Below the pieces are notes generated by a model. The model searched no databases. It was not told where the DNA came from and saw only the letters and a program-made list of their open reading frames with translations. A stretch of 5,131 nt of DNA from Anaerolineaceae bacterium (GTDB taxonomy: Bacteria; Chloroflexota; Anaerolineae; Anaerolineales; Anaerolineaceae). Below are positions 1 through 5,131 of this stretch, in pieces; positions within the stretch are counted from its first letter, which is position 1; every line of letters begins with the position of its first letter. Made by a program: the position numbers and the translations under genes. Location: the NCBI GenBank assembly GCA_030620065.1, contig JAUXFJ010000137.1, forward strand, positions 1 through 5,131, read 5' to 3'.

Positions 1-93
1 TGCAGGGCTTCCCCCCCCCCAGAACACAACTGGGACTCCCCGTCCCTACCCACCAACCAAACCAGGGCAACCACGGGGGGTTGCCCCTACGAC
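1..93. repeat. G/C-tract-rich intergenic segment with two small inverted repeats
   Basis: No coding frame is supported here. The segment contains a run of ten C (11-20), a 5-bp inverted repeat GGGAC/GTCCC (32-36 and 42-46, loop 37-41) and an 8-bp perfect inverted repeat GGGCAACC/GGTTGCCC (65-72 and 79-86, loop 73-78). Both hairpins are followed on the plus strand by a CCCTAC-like end (44-49 and 85-90), so they look like two related copies of a palindromic module. Composition differs sharply from the neighbouring genes. From memory this resembles the short dispersed palindromic intergenic repeats found in many copies in some bacterial genomes. That is inference, because only one locus is visible. 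Confidence 0.5.
65..86 (-). terminator. Possible transcription terminator hairpin after the SDR gene
   Basis: On the minus strand a perfect 8-bp stem (GGGCAACC paired with GGTTGCCC, six-base loop) lies seven bases beyond the TGA stop of the SDR reductase, where the FmdB-SDR transcript would be expected to end. The bases after it read TGGTTTGGTTGG, which is T-rich but not a clean U-tract. It could therefore be a weak intrinsic terminator or simply part of the palindromic repeat. Confidence 0.3.
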
Positions 94-942
94 TCAGGAA
101 TTATGCTTCTTTTGAGCGAGCTTTTTTTTCTTTTGTGCGGATTTAACCATCATGTCCATGAGCGTATAGGTCAGGTTCTTTAAGATTGATGTCAAGCGGT
201 AAAATAGCTTGCCTTCAATACCCGGGATGATCATGTATTTGTTTCTTCTGACCCCGCTCAGGATGATGTTGGCAACTCTTTCTGCTGAGAGCGCTTTTGA
301 ACTTCCTGCGATAACTTTGGTCTCAAATGGTTTGAATTGCTCTTCATAGATCAGCTGGGGTGTATCCGTATCTGGGGGGAAAACGATTGACAGATTGATT
401 CCCAGAGGTTTCATTTCTGCACGCAGGGCGTCCGAAAAACCTCTGATGGCATATTTTGATGCACCGTAAGCAGTATAACCAAATACGCCGATGAAACCTG
501 CCTGTGATGAAAGGTTGACGATATAGCCAGAGCCTCGACTTATCATGTCAGGGATGACTGCCTTGATGATATTTACCGTACCAAAATAATTCACATCCAT
601 CATCCAGTGAAAGATATCCAGGTCTAATTCCTGGAAATATCCTGGATGGGCAACACCGGCGGAATTGATCAACAGGTCGGGGGTGCCGTTCTTCTCGGAC
701 CAAGCCTTTAGAAGCCTGGATACATCAGGCAGATCCGTAACATCGGCTTTGATGGTTCCCAGCTTTTGAGAATCATCAATCTTGAGGGTTTTAAGAATAG
801 CGAGAGCGCCATCCAAACGCTCCTGGTCGCGTGCCAAGACCCATACATGAGAGCCTTCTGAGACCAGCTCTTTTGCTAGTGCCAAGCCTATCCCGCTTGA
901 GCCGCCAGTGATTAAGACTAATTTATCTTTAAATGATTTCAT
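94..942 (-). CDS. SDR-family oxidoreductase, 3-ketodihydrosphingosine reductase-like
   Basis: This is a classical short-chain dehydrogenase/reductase of 282 residues with a Rossmann fold, predicted to use NAD(P)H. The cofactor motif TGGSSGIG is at residues 12-19, and Arg38 after strand 2 suggests an NADP preference. Next come D67 (ADVTD), NSAG at 93-96, structural N118, and the catalytic set S146, Y159 and K163 (YGASK). The motif PPDTDTP (189-195) is characteristic of the 3-ketodihydrosphingosine reductase (KDSR) branch, in which the ketone of 3-ketosphinganine is reduced. The substrate is not proven by the motif, and many bacterial homologues are uncharacterised. The C-terminus (about 245-265) is rich in hydrophobic and aromatic residues and ends in a lysine-rich tail (KKKK at 271-274), which suggests peripheral membrane contact. 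The ATG start is three bases after the FmdB stop, with GGAG eight bases upstream. SDR assignment is firm; KDSR-like function is moderate. Confidence 0.88.
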   Translation of the reverse strand: MKSFKDKLVLITGGSSGIGLALAKELVSEGSHVWVLARDQERLDGALAILKTLKIDDSQKLGTIKADVTDLPDVSRLLKAWSEKNGTPDLLINSAGVAHPGYFQELDLDIFHWMMDVNYFGTVNIIKAVIPDMISRGSGYIVNLSSQAGFIGVFGYTAYGASKYAIRGFSDALRAEMKPLGINLSIVFPPDTDTPQLIYEEQFKPFETKVIAGSSKALSAERVANIILSGVRRNKYMIIPGIEGKLFYRLTSILKNLTYTLMDMMVKSAQKKKKLAQKKHNS

Positions 943-945
943 AAT

Positions 946-1170
946 TTAAACTCCACATGAACTGCAAGTTCCCCCCGAACATCCGCTGCAGTCACTATTT
1001 GATTTGGTGATAGAGACGCCATTGCTTACTGCGTTAAATACTGAGATTGATCGTTTTACATTATTGCTGTGGCATTTCTCACAGGGTAAGGTTGCGTCAG
1101 CATCCTTAATCCTGCGCAAGGTTTCAAAACGGTGGCCACAGTTTAAACAAGCGTATTCATAAAGGGGCAT
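946..1170 (-). CDS. FmdB-type zinc ribbon protein
   Basis: This 74-residue protein begins MPLYEYACLNCGHRFE, the hallmark of the FmdB/CxxC_CXXC_SSSS putative regulatory family. Cys8 and Cys11, with Cys30 and Cys33, form the expected four-cysteine zinc ribbon. A variable linker leads to a Ser/Gly/Cys-rich tail with four more cysteines (61, 64, 69, 72), as often seen in this family. FmdB was named from the amide/formamidase operon of Methylophilus, where a regulatory role was proposed; the biochemical role of most members is unknown. It is the first gene of a two-gene unit with the SDR reductase. No strong Shine-Dalgarno precedes the ATG (only a GAG about 10 bases upstream), but the N-terminal motif fixes the start. 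Family assignment is firm; function is not. Confidence 0.9.
   Translation of the reverse strand: MPLYEYACLNCGHRFETLRRIKDADATLPCEKCHSNNVKRSISVFNAVSNGVSITKSNSDCSGCSGGTCSSCGV
951..954 (-). promoter_or_regulatory. Ribosome binding site of the SDR gene, inside the end of fmdB
   Basis: GGAG on the minus strand lies eight bases before the SDR start codon and overlaps the last codons of the FmdB gene, whose stop codon sits within the spacer. This supports the chosen start and indicates translational coupling of the two genes. Confidence 0.6.
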
Positions 1171-1202
1171 AAAAAAGTACTCAAAATCTAATTAGAATTT
1201 TT

Positions 1203-1233
1203 ATTGTATCAATAAAACTAACACAGGTTTCAA
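1203..1233 (-). promoter_or_regulatory. Candidate sigma-70-type promoter for fmdB-SDR
   Basis: On the minus strand TTGAAA (1228-1233) and TACAAT (1203-1208) each match the consensus at five of six positions. They are separated by 19 bases, which is longer than the ideal 17. The -10 lies 32 bases before the FmdB start, in the 128-base gap after the dehydrogenase gene. No clear terminator for the upstream dehydrogenase gene is seen in this gap, so read-through is also possible. Confidence 0.33.
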
Positions 1234-1298
1234 AGTGAAGATACGAAATTCGGGATGGTCATCAGAATGAATCTCTTGCATGTTTATTGTTTAATTCT

Positions 1299-2321
1299 CT
1301 ATTCCGGGCGGTAGCGTTGTTTTATGGCTGGGATAAGGTATTCGTTAAAGGCTTTCTCTACTCCATAATCAGGCGCCCAGTCCCAATCACGACGGGCAGC
1401 CGAATCATCAATATCTTCAGGCCATGAGTCTACGATCTTCTGGCGGGGTTCATCAGTTGTAAAATGAATTTCCGCATTTGGGAAAGCCGCGAGAACGATG
1501 TCAAAGATTTCCTGCGCGCTAGGGCTGAAGCTGGTCACATTATAGACAAATTGGGTTAAACGGTTGCGAGGAGCGGCTTCGAGTTTAACCAAAGCCTTGA
1601 TGGCATCAGGCATTACCATGAAGGGTATGCGTGTGTCTGGACGGACGAAACAGTCATAAGGTTCATTGCTGGCGGCTGCGTGCAGCATTTCGGGGCCATA
1701 ATCGCTCGTCCCACCTGTGGGCATTGTTTCCGCACTTATCAGTCCCGGGAAACGGATTGAGCGGAAATCGACAGTGTGTGTGTTGGCAGTATCGACTGCT
1801 AATTGACGGTAATATGAGTTGTAATAGCGCCCCAGGTGCTCGCAATACAGCTTATTGCATCCGTACATTGTTGTTGGGTGAGCACATTCATCTTCTTTGA
1901 CCTTGCCTGCAGATGCTTTTTCTTGCAGTGTAGCAACCCCATATGCGGCAATAGAGCTTGGATAGATAAATTTTACTGAGGTTCCTTGCCATTGTGATTG
2001 CTCAACTGCCAAGCGCAGCAGATTCAGCGTGCCTTCCACATTAATGCGGTGGGCTGTTTCAGGGTTATATTCTGCTTTTGTAGACAGGATTGAAGCCAAA
2101 TGATATATTGTGCAAATTTGATGTTCAACAACCAATCTCCCTAAAAGCATTTGGTCAAGTACATCGCCAACTATATAGGTGCTTACTTTAGGGCGTAAGC
2201 TTTTGTCTAAAGGAGCAATATCCAGGGCAACGATGTTAATATTTTTGTTGTGAAGGTGATTGATCAAACCATGACCCATCTCGCCGTTAGCGCCGGTGAT
2301 GAGCACAACTTCTTTGCGCAT
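1299..2321 (-). CDS. NAD-dependent L-threonine 3-dehydrogenase-like extended SDR
   Basis: A 340-residue extended SDR (epimerase/dehydratase superfamily). The Rossmann motif GANGEMG is at residues 10-16, with Asp34 at the end of strand 2 for NAD binding, GDVLD at 52-56, HLAS at 74-77, and catalytic S122/S123, Y153 and K157 (YGCNK). The second half matches the short-chain threonine dehydrogenase branch: RSIRFPG (187-193), GGTSDY (203-208), FVRPDTRIPFMVMPD (225-239) and a C-terminal SWPEDIDDSAARRDW block (299-313). Such enzymes oxidise L-threonine to 2-amino-3-ketobutyrate, normally cleaved by the kbl lyase, which is not in this window. Relative to typical members there is extra sequence before the RSIR motif (about 170-183). 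A perfect AGGAGG five bases before the ATG fixes the start. A UDP-sugar epimerase is less likely given the C-terminal motifs; substrate is inferred, not proven. Confidence 0.85.
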   Translation of the reverse strand: MRKEVVLITGANGEMGHGLINHLHNKNINIVALDIAPLDKSLRPKVSTYIVGDVLDQMLLGRLVVEHQICTIYHLASILSTKAEYNPETAHRINVEGTLNLLRLAVEQSQWQGTSVKFIYPSSIAAYGVATLQEKASAGKVKEDECAHPTTMYGCNKLYCEHLGRYYNSYYRQLAVDTANTHTVDFRSIRFPGLISAETMPTGGTSDYGPEMLHAAASNEPYDCFVRPDTRIPFMVMPDAIKALVKLEAAPRNRLTQFVYNVTSFSPSAQEIFDIVLAAFPNAEIHFTTDEPRQKIVDSWPEDIDDSAARRDWDWAPDYGVEKAFNEYLIPAIKQRYRPE

Positions 2322-2326
2322 AGTTT

Positions 2327-2332
2327 CCTCCT
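2327..2332 (-). promoter_or_regulatory. Strong Shine-Dalgarno of the threonine dehydrogenase-like gene
   Basis: AGGAGG on the minus strand, a full match to the anti-Shine-Dalgarno core, is five bases before the ATG. It is the strongest ribosome binding site among the genes of the window and suggests efficient translation. Confidence 0.75.
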
Positions 2333-2365
2333 GATTATTTGTGATATGTGACCAAAGTCTATTTT

Positions 2366-2394
2366 ATCCTATATCAGTCATTTTGATGTTTCAA
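2366..2394 (-). promoter_or_regulatory. Candidate sigma-70-type promoter for the threonine dehydrogenase-like gene
   Basis: On the minus strand TTGAAA (2389-2394) is followed after 17 bases by TAGGAT (2366-2371). The -35 matches five of six consensus positions and the -10 four of six, at ideal spacing. It lies 44 bases upstream of the start codon and downstream of the hairpin at 2410-2430, which would give this gene its own transcript. Confidence 0.38.
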
Positions 2395-2409
2395 TTCCCT
2401 AAGCCTAAA

Positions 2410-2430
2410 TCGCCAGCCGGGGGCTGGCGA
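2410..2430 (-). terminator. Perfect 9-bp hairpin, probable terminator of the phosphatase gene
   Basis: TCGCCAGCC (2410-2418) pairs perfectly with GGCTGGCGA (2422-2430) across a three-base loop. On the minus strand it lies about 40 bases past the stop of the phosphatase gene and is followed by TTTAGG. An A-rich tract (AAAGAAAACAACA) lies on its upstream side. The stem is strong but the T-tract is short, so termination is likely but not certain. A dispersed palindromic repeat is the alternative. Confidence 0.45.
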
Positions 2431-2472
2431 TGAGTGTTGTTTTCTTTCGTAATCGAAATCAATAATGTGAAA

Positions 2473-3174
2473 TTACACCGGTATTTTAACTATTAATCGA
2501 AGGACAGGATTGTCTTCATGGGGTGTAGTTTGTAAAACAACTACGCACATATCATCCTCTGGTTTTCCTTGATCAAGGCTGATGGCTTGTGAAAGCAGGA
2601 ATTCGGCGATTTCATTTGCCGTTGGCTCCTGTTCTTCAACGAGAGCATCCAAGGTAGTGAAAAGATCATAGCTAAGACCTTGTGATTGCCCTGCATTGAC
2701 AACTCCATCTGTGAACATGACCACTGTTGTGCCGCATTCTAATGGAATTTCATTGATTGAAGGTTCAATGTTTTCTTGATGACCGAGTTCAATGCTCTCA
2801 GCGCTTAAGCGGCTGATTTGACCATTTTTAATGATAATCACTGGTGCGGGATTGTTTCTTGTAATCACAATAGTGTTAGTTTCCAAATCCGTTGAGAGAA
2901 TATTCAAAGATGCAGAAACATTACCAGCGTTTTCTTTGTAGAGTACGCTTGAAACGGCTCTGGCAGCTATGCCATCACGGACACCTTCACCAATTAAATT
3001 GACCACACGGTGTACAACCTTCATTGAAAGAGCTTTGGAGCTTTTTTGGTTCAGCTTTGCATCAGCTAAAACTACTGATATGCCTCCATTAGGGCGTTCA
3101 ATAAATTCAACAGTATCACCACTATCTGGTGATGCGAATTTATTAATCTTGGCGATTGCTATTTGGATTTCCAT
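2473..3174 (-). CDS. SpoIIE/PP2C-type protein phosphatase with degenerate metal motif
   Basis: A 233-residue stand-alone domain of the PPM (PP2C/SpoIIE) fold. This family usually dephosphorylates Ser/Thr on proteins such as anti-sigma-factor antagonists in partner-switching pathways. The order of motifs is recognisable: SGD at 18-20, GGISVVLAD at 30-38, EGVRDGIAARA at 63-73, a TRNNPAPV strand at 105-112, FTDGVVNAG at 154-162 and a final PEDDM at 205-209. Acidic metal ligands D20, D38, D156 and D207/D208 are therefore kept. However, the usual DGxGxG after the second strand reads DAKLNQ (38-43), losing all its glycines. It has no signal peptide, membrane segment or sensor domain, so it should be cytoplasmic. 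The ATG at 3174 lacks a good Shine-Dalgarno. It is transcribed away from the nuclease lipoprotein gene. Fold assignment is good; catalytic activity is doubtful. Confidence 0.8.
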   Translation of the reverse strand: MEIQIAIAKINKFASPDSGDTVEFIERPNGGISVVLADAKLNQKSSKALSMKVVHRVVNLIGEGVRDGIAARAVSSVLYKENAGNVSASLNILSTDLETNTIVITRNNPAPVIIIKNGQISRLSAESIELGHQENIEPSINEIPLECGTTVVMFTDGVVNAGQSQGLSYDLFTTLDALVEEQEPTANEIAEFLLSQAISLDQGKPEDDMCVVVLQTTPHEDNPVLRLIVKIPV

Positions 3175-3298
3175 GCGTTTATTTTACTTCAAATATAAAG
3201 AATTTGGTAGAGCATGAATGGATTGAGTATACACAAAACTATTTTCGAAGTAGAATGAGCAATAAATTAGAAATAACACTGTTCGTTAAAAGCAAGTA

Positions 3299-3307
3299 TG
3301 TTATGAT
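3299..3307 (+). promoter_or_regulatory. Extended -10 promoter for the nuclease lipoprotein gene
   Basis: TGTTATGAT combines the TGn extension with TATGAT, five of six to the -10 consensus. It is 58 bases upstream of the ATG. The -35 region (around 3279-3285) is poor, as is common for extended -10 promoters. Confidence 0.42.
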
Positions 3308-3352
3308 GATTTAGGTCAAACAGCTAGCCATATTTCAGTGAAGTTATTCTGT

Positions 3353-3357
3353 AGGAG
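3353..3357 (+). promoter_or_regulatory. Ribosome binding site of the nuclease lipoprotein gene
   Basis: AGGAG eight bases before the ATG at 3366. Together with the signal peptide that begins right at this ATG, it fixes the start. Confidence 0.7.
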
Positions 3358-3365
3358 AAAAAAAC

Positions 3366-5131
3366 ATGAAATTGAACCGTTCATTCCGGGTAATATGCAT
3401 TCTGATGATCATTTTCTTACTTGCAGCCTGTAAGGCTGATCAGCAGCCTACACCAGCCTCAACGCCGACTCAAACGGCGACTGAGATAGCAACAGAAGCC
3501 CCAGAACCTACGGCAACGAGGGATGAATTCGTTGAAATCCCTGACGGAGATAAGATCAGCGAGATACAAGGTGCGGGGCACATTTCACCGTTTGAGGGAT
3601 TGGAAGTCCAAAATGTTTTTGGCATAGTGACCGTTAAAAGAGCTGATGGTTTTTATATGCAGGACCCAAACCCGGATTCAGATATTGCTACTTCAGAAGG
3701 TATCTTCGTTTTGACACGAAGGATTCCCAAAGTAGAACGGGGTGATGCAGTGCTTGTGAATGGGAAAGTCGATGAGTTCAATCCAGCTGGTGCGGGAGGC
3801 AACTCTCTTACAATTACCCAGATCACACTTCCAGAATATGAAGTGCTATCAACTGGGAATGCAATACCAGAAGCCACGATTATTGGAATAGGGGGGCGGA
3901 CACAACCCACTGAAGTGATTGAAAATGACGTTGATGGGTCAGCTGCAAGCACTGGCGTTTTCGACCCTGAAGAAGATGGCTTGGATTTTTATGAAAGCAT
4001 GGAATCCATGTTGATCCAATTGAATGACGCAGTGGCGGTCAGTTCCACCTCGAAATATAAAGAGATTGCAGTTGTACCAGATAGAGGAGCTAATGCTGGT
4101 GTACTTTCGGTACGTGGGGGGATCATTTTACAGGAAACTGATCAAAATCCTGAGCGGATCCTTCTGGATGATACTTTTATAATGATGCCTTCGGTTCAAG
4201 TAGGTGATATTTTTATTGAACCAATCATCGGGATTTTAGATTATACATATGGAAATTTCAAGCTTCAACCAATTGTAAAGCCGAAATTTGAATCAGCAGG
4301 GTTGGAAGAAGAGCTTCCTGCTCCAGAAATATCGGAAACGCAAATTGCAATTGCTACTTATAATGTAGAAAACTTGGATGCAGAAGATAACCCCAAACGG
4401 CTTGAAAATTTGGCGCACCATATCGTGGATCTGATGCGTTCACCCGATATCATTGGGCTGCAAGAGATACAGGATAATGATGGTATGCTGGATACGGAAA
4501 GTACAGCCGCAGACCAAACCTATCAATTGATCATTGATGCGATCAGTGTGGCAGGTGGTCCTGAGTATCATTTCTTGAATATTGATCCTGTTCGGCACAA
4601 GGATGGCGGTGCGCCTGGCGGGAATATCCGGGTTGGGATCCTTTACCGAACAGATCGCGGATTGACCTTTAGCGGCGGTACACCTGGAGATGCTGAGACT
4701 GCTGTCAAGATTATCAACTCAGGCGGCAATCCCTCACTTTCACTAAACCCTGGACGTATTGATCCGCAAAATTTAGCCTTTTTTGACAGCCGAAAACCTT
4801 TGGTTGCTGAGTTTACATTTAATGGGCAGGCTCTGTTCGTCGTTGTAAATCATTTTAATTCCAAGAGTGGCGACGGTGCGCTTTTTGGTGATATTCAACC
4901 GCCATTTTTAGAATCTGAGATCCAGCGAACGACACAAGCCCAGGTGGTTAAGCTTTTTGTTGAAGACTTGTTGGCAGTCGACCCGGATGCGAATATTATT
5001 GTCATGGGCGATATGAATGATTTTCCCTGGTCCTTGCCGATGAAGACATTGGAGGGTGATGTGCTGGTCAATTTGGTGAGCACTTTAGCGATTAACGAGC
5101 AATATACTTATATTTACGATGGCAATTCGCA
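3366..5131 (+). CDS. ExeM/NucH-type extracellular endonuclease, lipoprotein (3' truncated by window edge)
   Basis: An open frame of 588 codons runs off the window. It starts with a lipoprotein signal peptide: K3-R8 basic region, hydrophobic core 9-21, and lipobox LAAC with Cys22, then a Thr/Pro/Ala linker to about 52. Residues 64-155 look like the OB-fold domain of this nuclease family (SEIQGAGHISPFEG, VFGIVTV, DGFYMQD). A second such region follows, with FYESMESM at 208-215 and NPERILLDD at 261-269. From about 326 an endonuclease/exonuclease/phosphatase domain begins, with N333 (YNVENL), catalytic E367 (LQEIQDNDG), NIRVGILYR at 420-428, SRKPL at 475-479, H496 (NHFNSKSGD) and D549/N551 (GDMND). 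The final Asp-His motif is expected just beyond the edge, since the frame ends at YTYIYDGNS. It probably degrades extracellular DNA or other phosphodiesters for nutrients, anchored on the outer face of the membrane. Complete length is unknown. Confidence 0.9.
   Translation, partial: MKLNRSFRVICILMIIFLLAACKADQQPTPASTPTQTATEIATEAPEPTATRDEFVEIPDGDKISEIQGAGHISPFEGLEVQNVFGIVTVKRADGFYMQDPNPDSDIATSEGIFVLTRRIPKVERGDAVLVNGKVDEFNPAGAGGNSLTITQITLPEYEVLSTGNAIPEATIIGIGGRTQPTEVIENDVDGSAASTGVFDPEEDGLDFYESMESMLIQLNDAVAVSSTSKYKEIAVVPDRGANAGVLSVRGGIILQETDQNPERILLDDTFIMMPSVQVGDIFIEPIIGILDYTYGNFKLQPIVKPKFESAGLEEELPAPEISETQIAIATYNVENLDAEDNPKRLENLAHHIVDLMRSPDIIGLQEIQDNDGMLDTESTAADQTYQLIIDAISVAGGPEYHFLNIDPVRHKDGGAPGGNIRVGILYRTDRGLTFSGGTPGDAETAVKIINSGGNPSLSLNPGRIDPQNLAFFDSRKPLVAEFTFNGQALFVVVNHFNSKSGDGALFGDIQPPFLESEIQRTTQAQVVKLFVEDLLAVDPDANIIVMGDMNDFPWSLPMKTLEGDVLVNLVSTLAINEQYTYIYDGNS

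Larger units (their letters stand above)
3175..3365. other. Divergent intergenic region
   Basis: This AT-rich 191-base gap separates the start codons of the divergently transcribed phosphatase and nuclease genes and should hold both promoters. The plus-strand side has an extended -10 element (3299-3307). On the minus strand TATACT (3227-3232) resembles a -10 box for the phosphatase, but I found no convincing -35 at the right distance. No clear operator palindrome was seen. Confidence 0.5.

Noticed and set aside
1..93. CRISPR repeat or tRNA-like structure
   Set aside because: The palindromes are not regularly spaced by unique spacers, and no cloverleaf or T-loop sequence is present.
1171..1298. 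Possible small RNA or terminator in the gap between the dehydrogenase and FmdB genes
   Set aside because: No stable hairpin followed by a T-tract could be found on either strand; only a candidate promoter was supported.
1663..1845. 60-codon open frame on the minus strand
   Set aside because: It is inside the dehydrogenase gene in another frame of the same strand, with no motif.
1631..1900. 89-codon open frame on the plus strand
   Set aside because: It lies wholly opposite the well-supported threonine dehydrogenase-like gene, has no recognisable protein motif, and its Cys/Arg/His-rich composition is typical of an antisense shadow frame.
2969..3217. 82-codon open frame on the plus strand extending into the divergent spacer
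   Set aside because: Mostly antisense to the conserved start of the phosphatase gene, with no protein family resemblance.
3227..3232. TATACT on the minus strand as the phosphatase -10 box
   Set aside because: A good -10 match, but no acceptable -35 or TGn extension at the right distance, so it is not listed as a promoter.
3653..3952. 99-codon open frame on the minus strand
   Set aside because: Antisense to the nuclease lipoprotein gene; its low-complexity Ser/Pro/Ile composition mirrors the sense codons.
4895..5083. 62-codon open frame on the minus strand
   Set aside because: Antisense to the conserved catalytic half of the nuclease domain; no motif.

Overview
The window looks like a piece of chromosome from an uncultured or environmental bacterium, most likely of the Chloroflexota (Anaerolineae-like). 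This rests on protein flavour only: a short FmdB-type zinc ribbon with a Cys/Gly-rich tail, an SDR-type threonine dehydrogenase-like protein with a family-specific insertion, a SpoIIE/PP2C-like phosphatase, and a lipoprotein-anchored ExeM/NucH-type nuclease. Base composition is moderate and even across the genes. Only the first ~93 bases are strikingly G/C-tract rich. No phylogenetic computation was possible, so the taxonomic call is an inference.

Layout. Positions 1-93 are non-coding, with a ten-C run and two small inverted repeats that each end in CCCTAC. Four complete genes follow on the minus strand. Read in the direction of transcription, they are a degenerate PP2C/SpoIIE-type phosphatase (3174-2473), a short-chain L-threonine 3-dehydrogenase-like NAD-dependent protein (2321-1299), an FmdB zinc ribbon (1170-946) and a short-chain reductase resembling 3-ketodihydrosphingosine reductase (942-94). 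The last two are three bases apart and look translationally coupled. The phosphatase and the dehydrogenase are separated by ~150 bases holding a perfect 9-bp hairpin and a candidate promoter, so they are probably separate units. On the plus strand, diverging from the phosphatase, a large lipoprotein gene starts at 3366 and runs off the window's right edge. It carries OB-fold-like regions and an endonuclease/exonuclease/phosphatase domain.

How they work together. No single pathway ties the window together. The phosphatase is a likely signalling protein, the dehydrogenase is probably amino-acid catabolism, the FmdB-reductase pair is a small operon of uncertain purpose, and the nuclease is a surface or secreted scavenging function. 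I see no mobile element, CRISPR array, RNA gene or clear novel multi-gene system. The most interesting points are the loss of the glycine-rich metal-binding motif in the phosphatase, the sphingolipid-reductase-like motif in the SDR coupled to FmdB, and the palindromic G/C-rich tract at the left edge.
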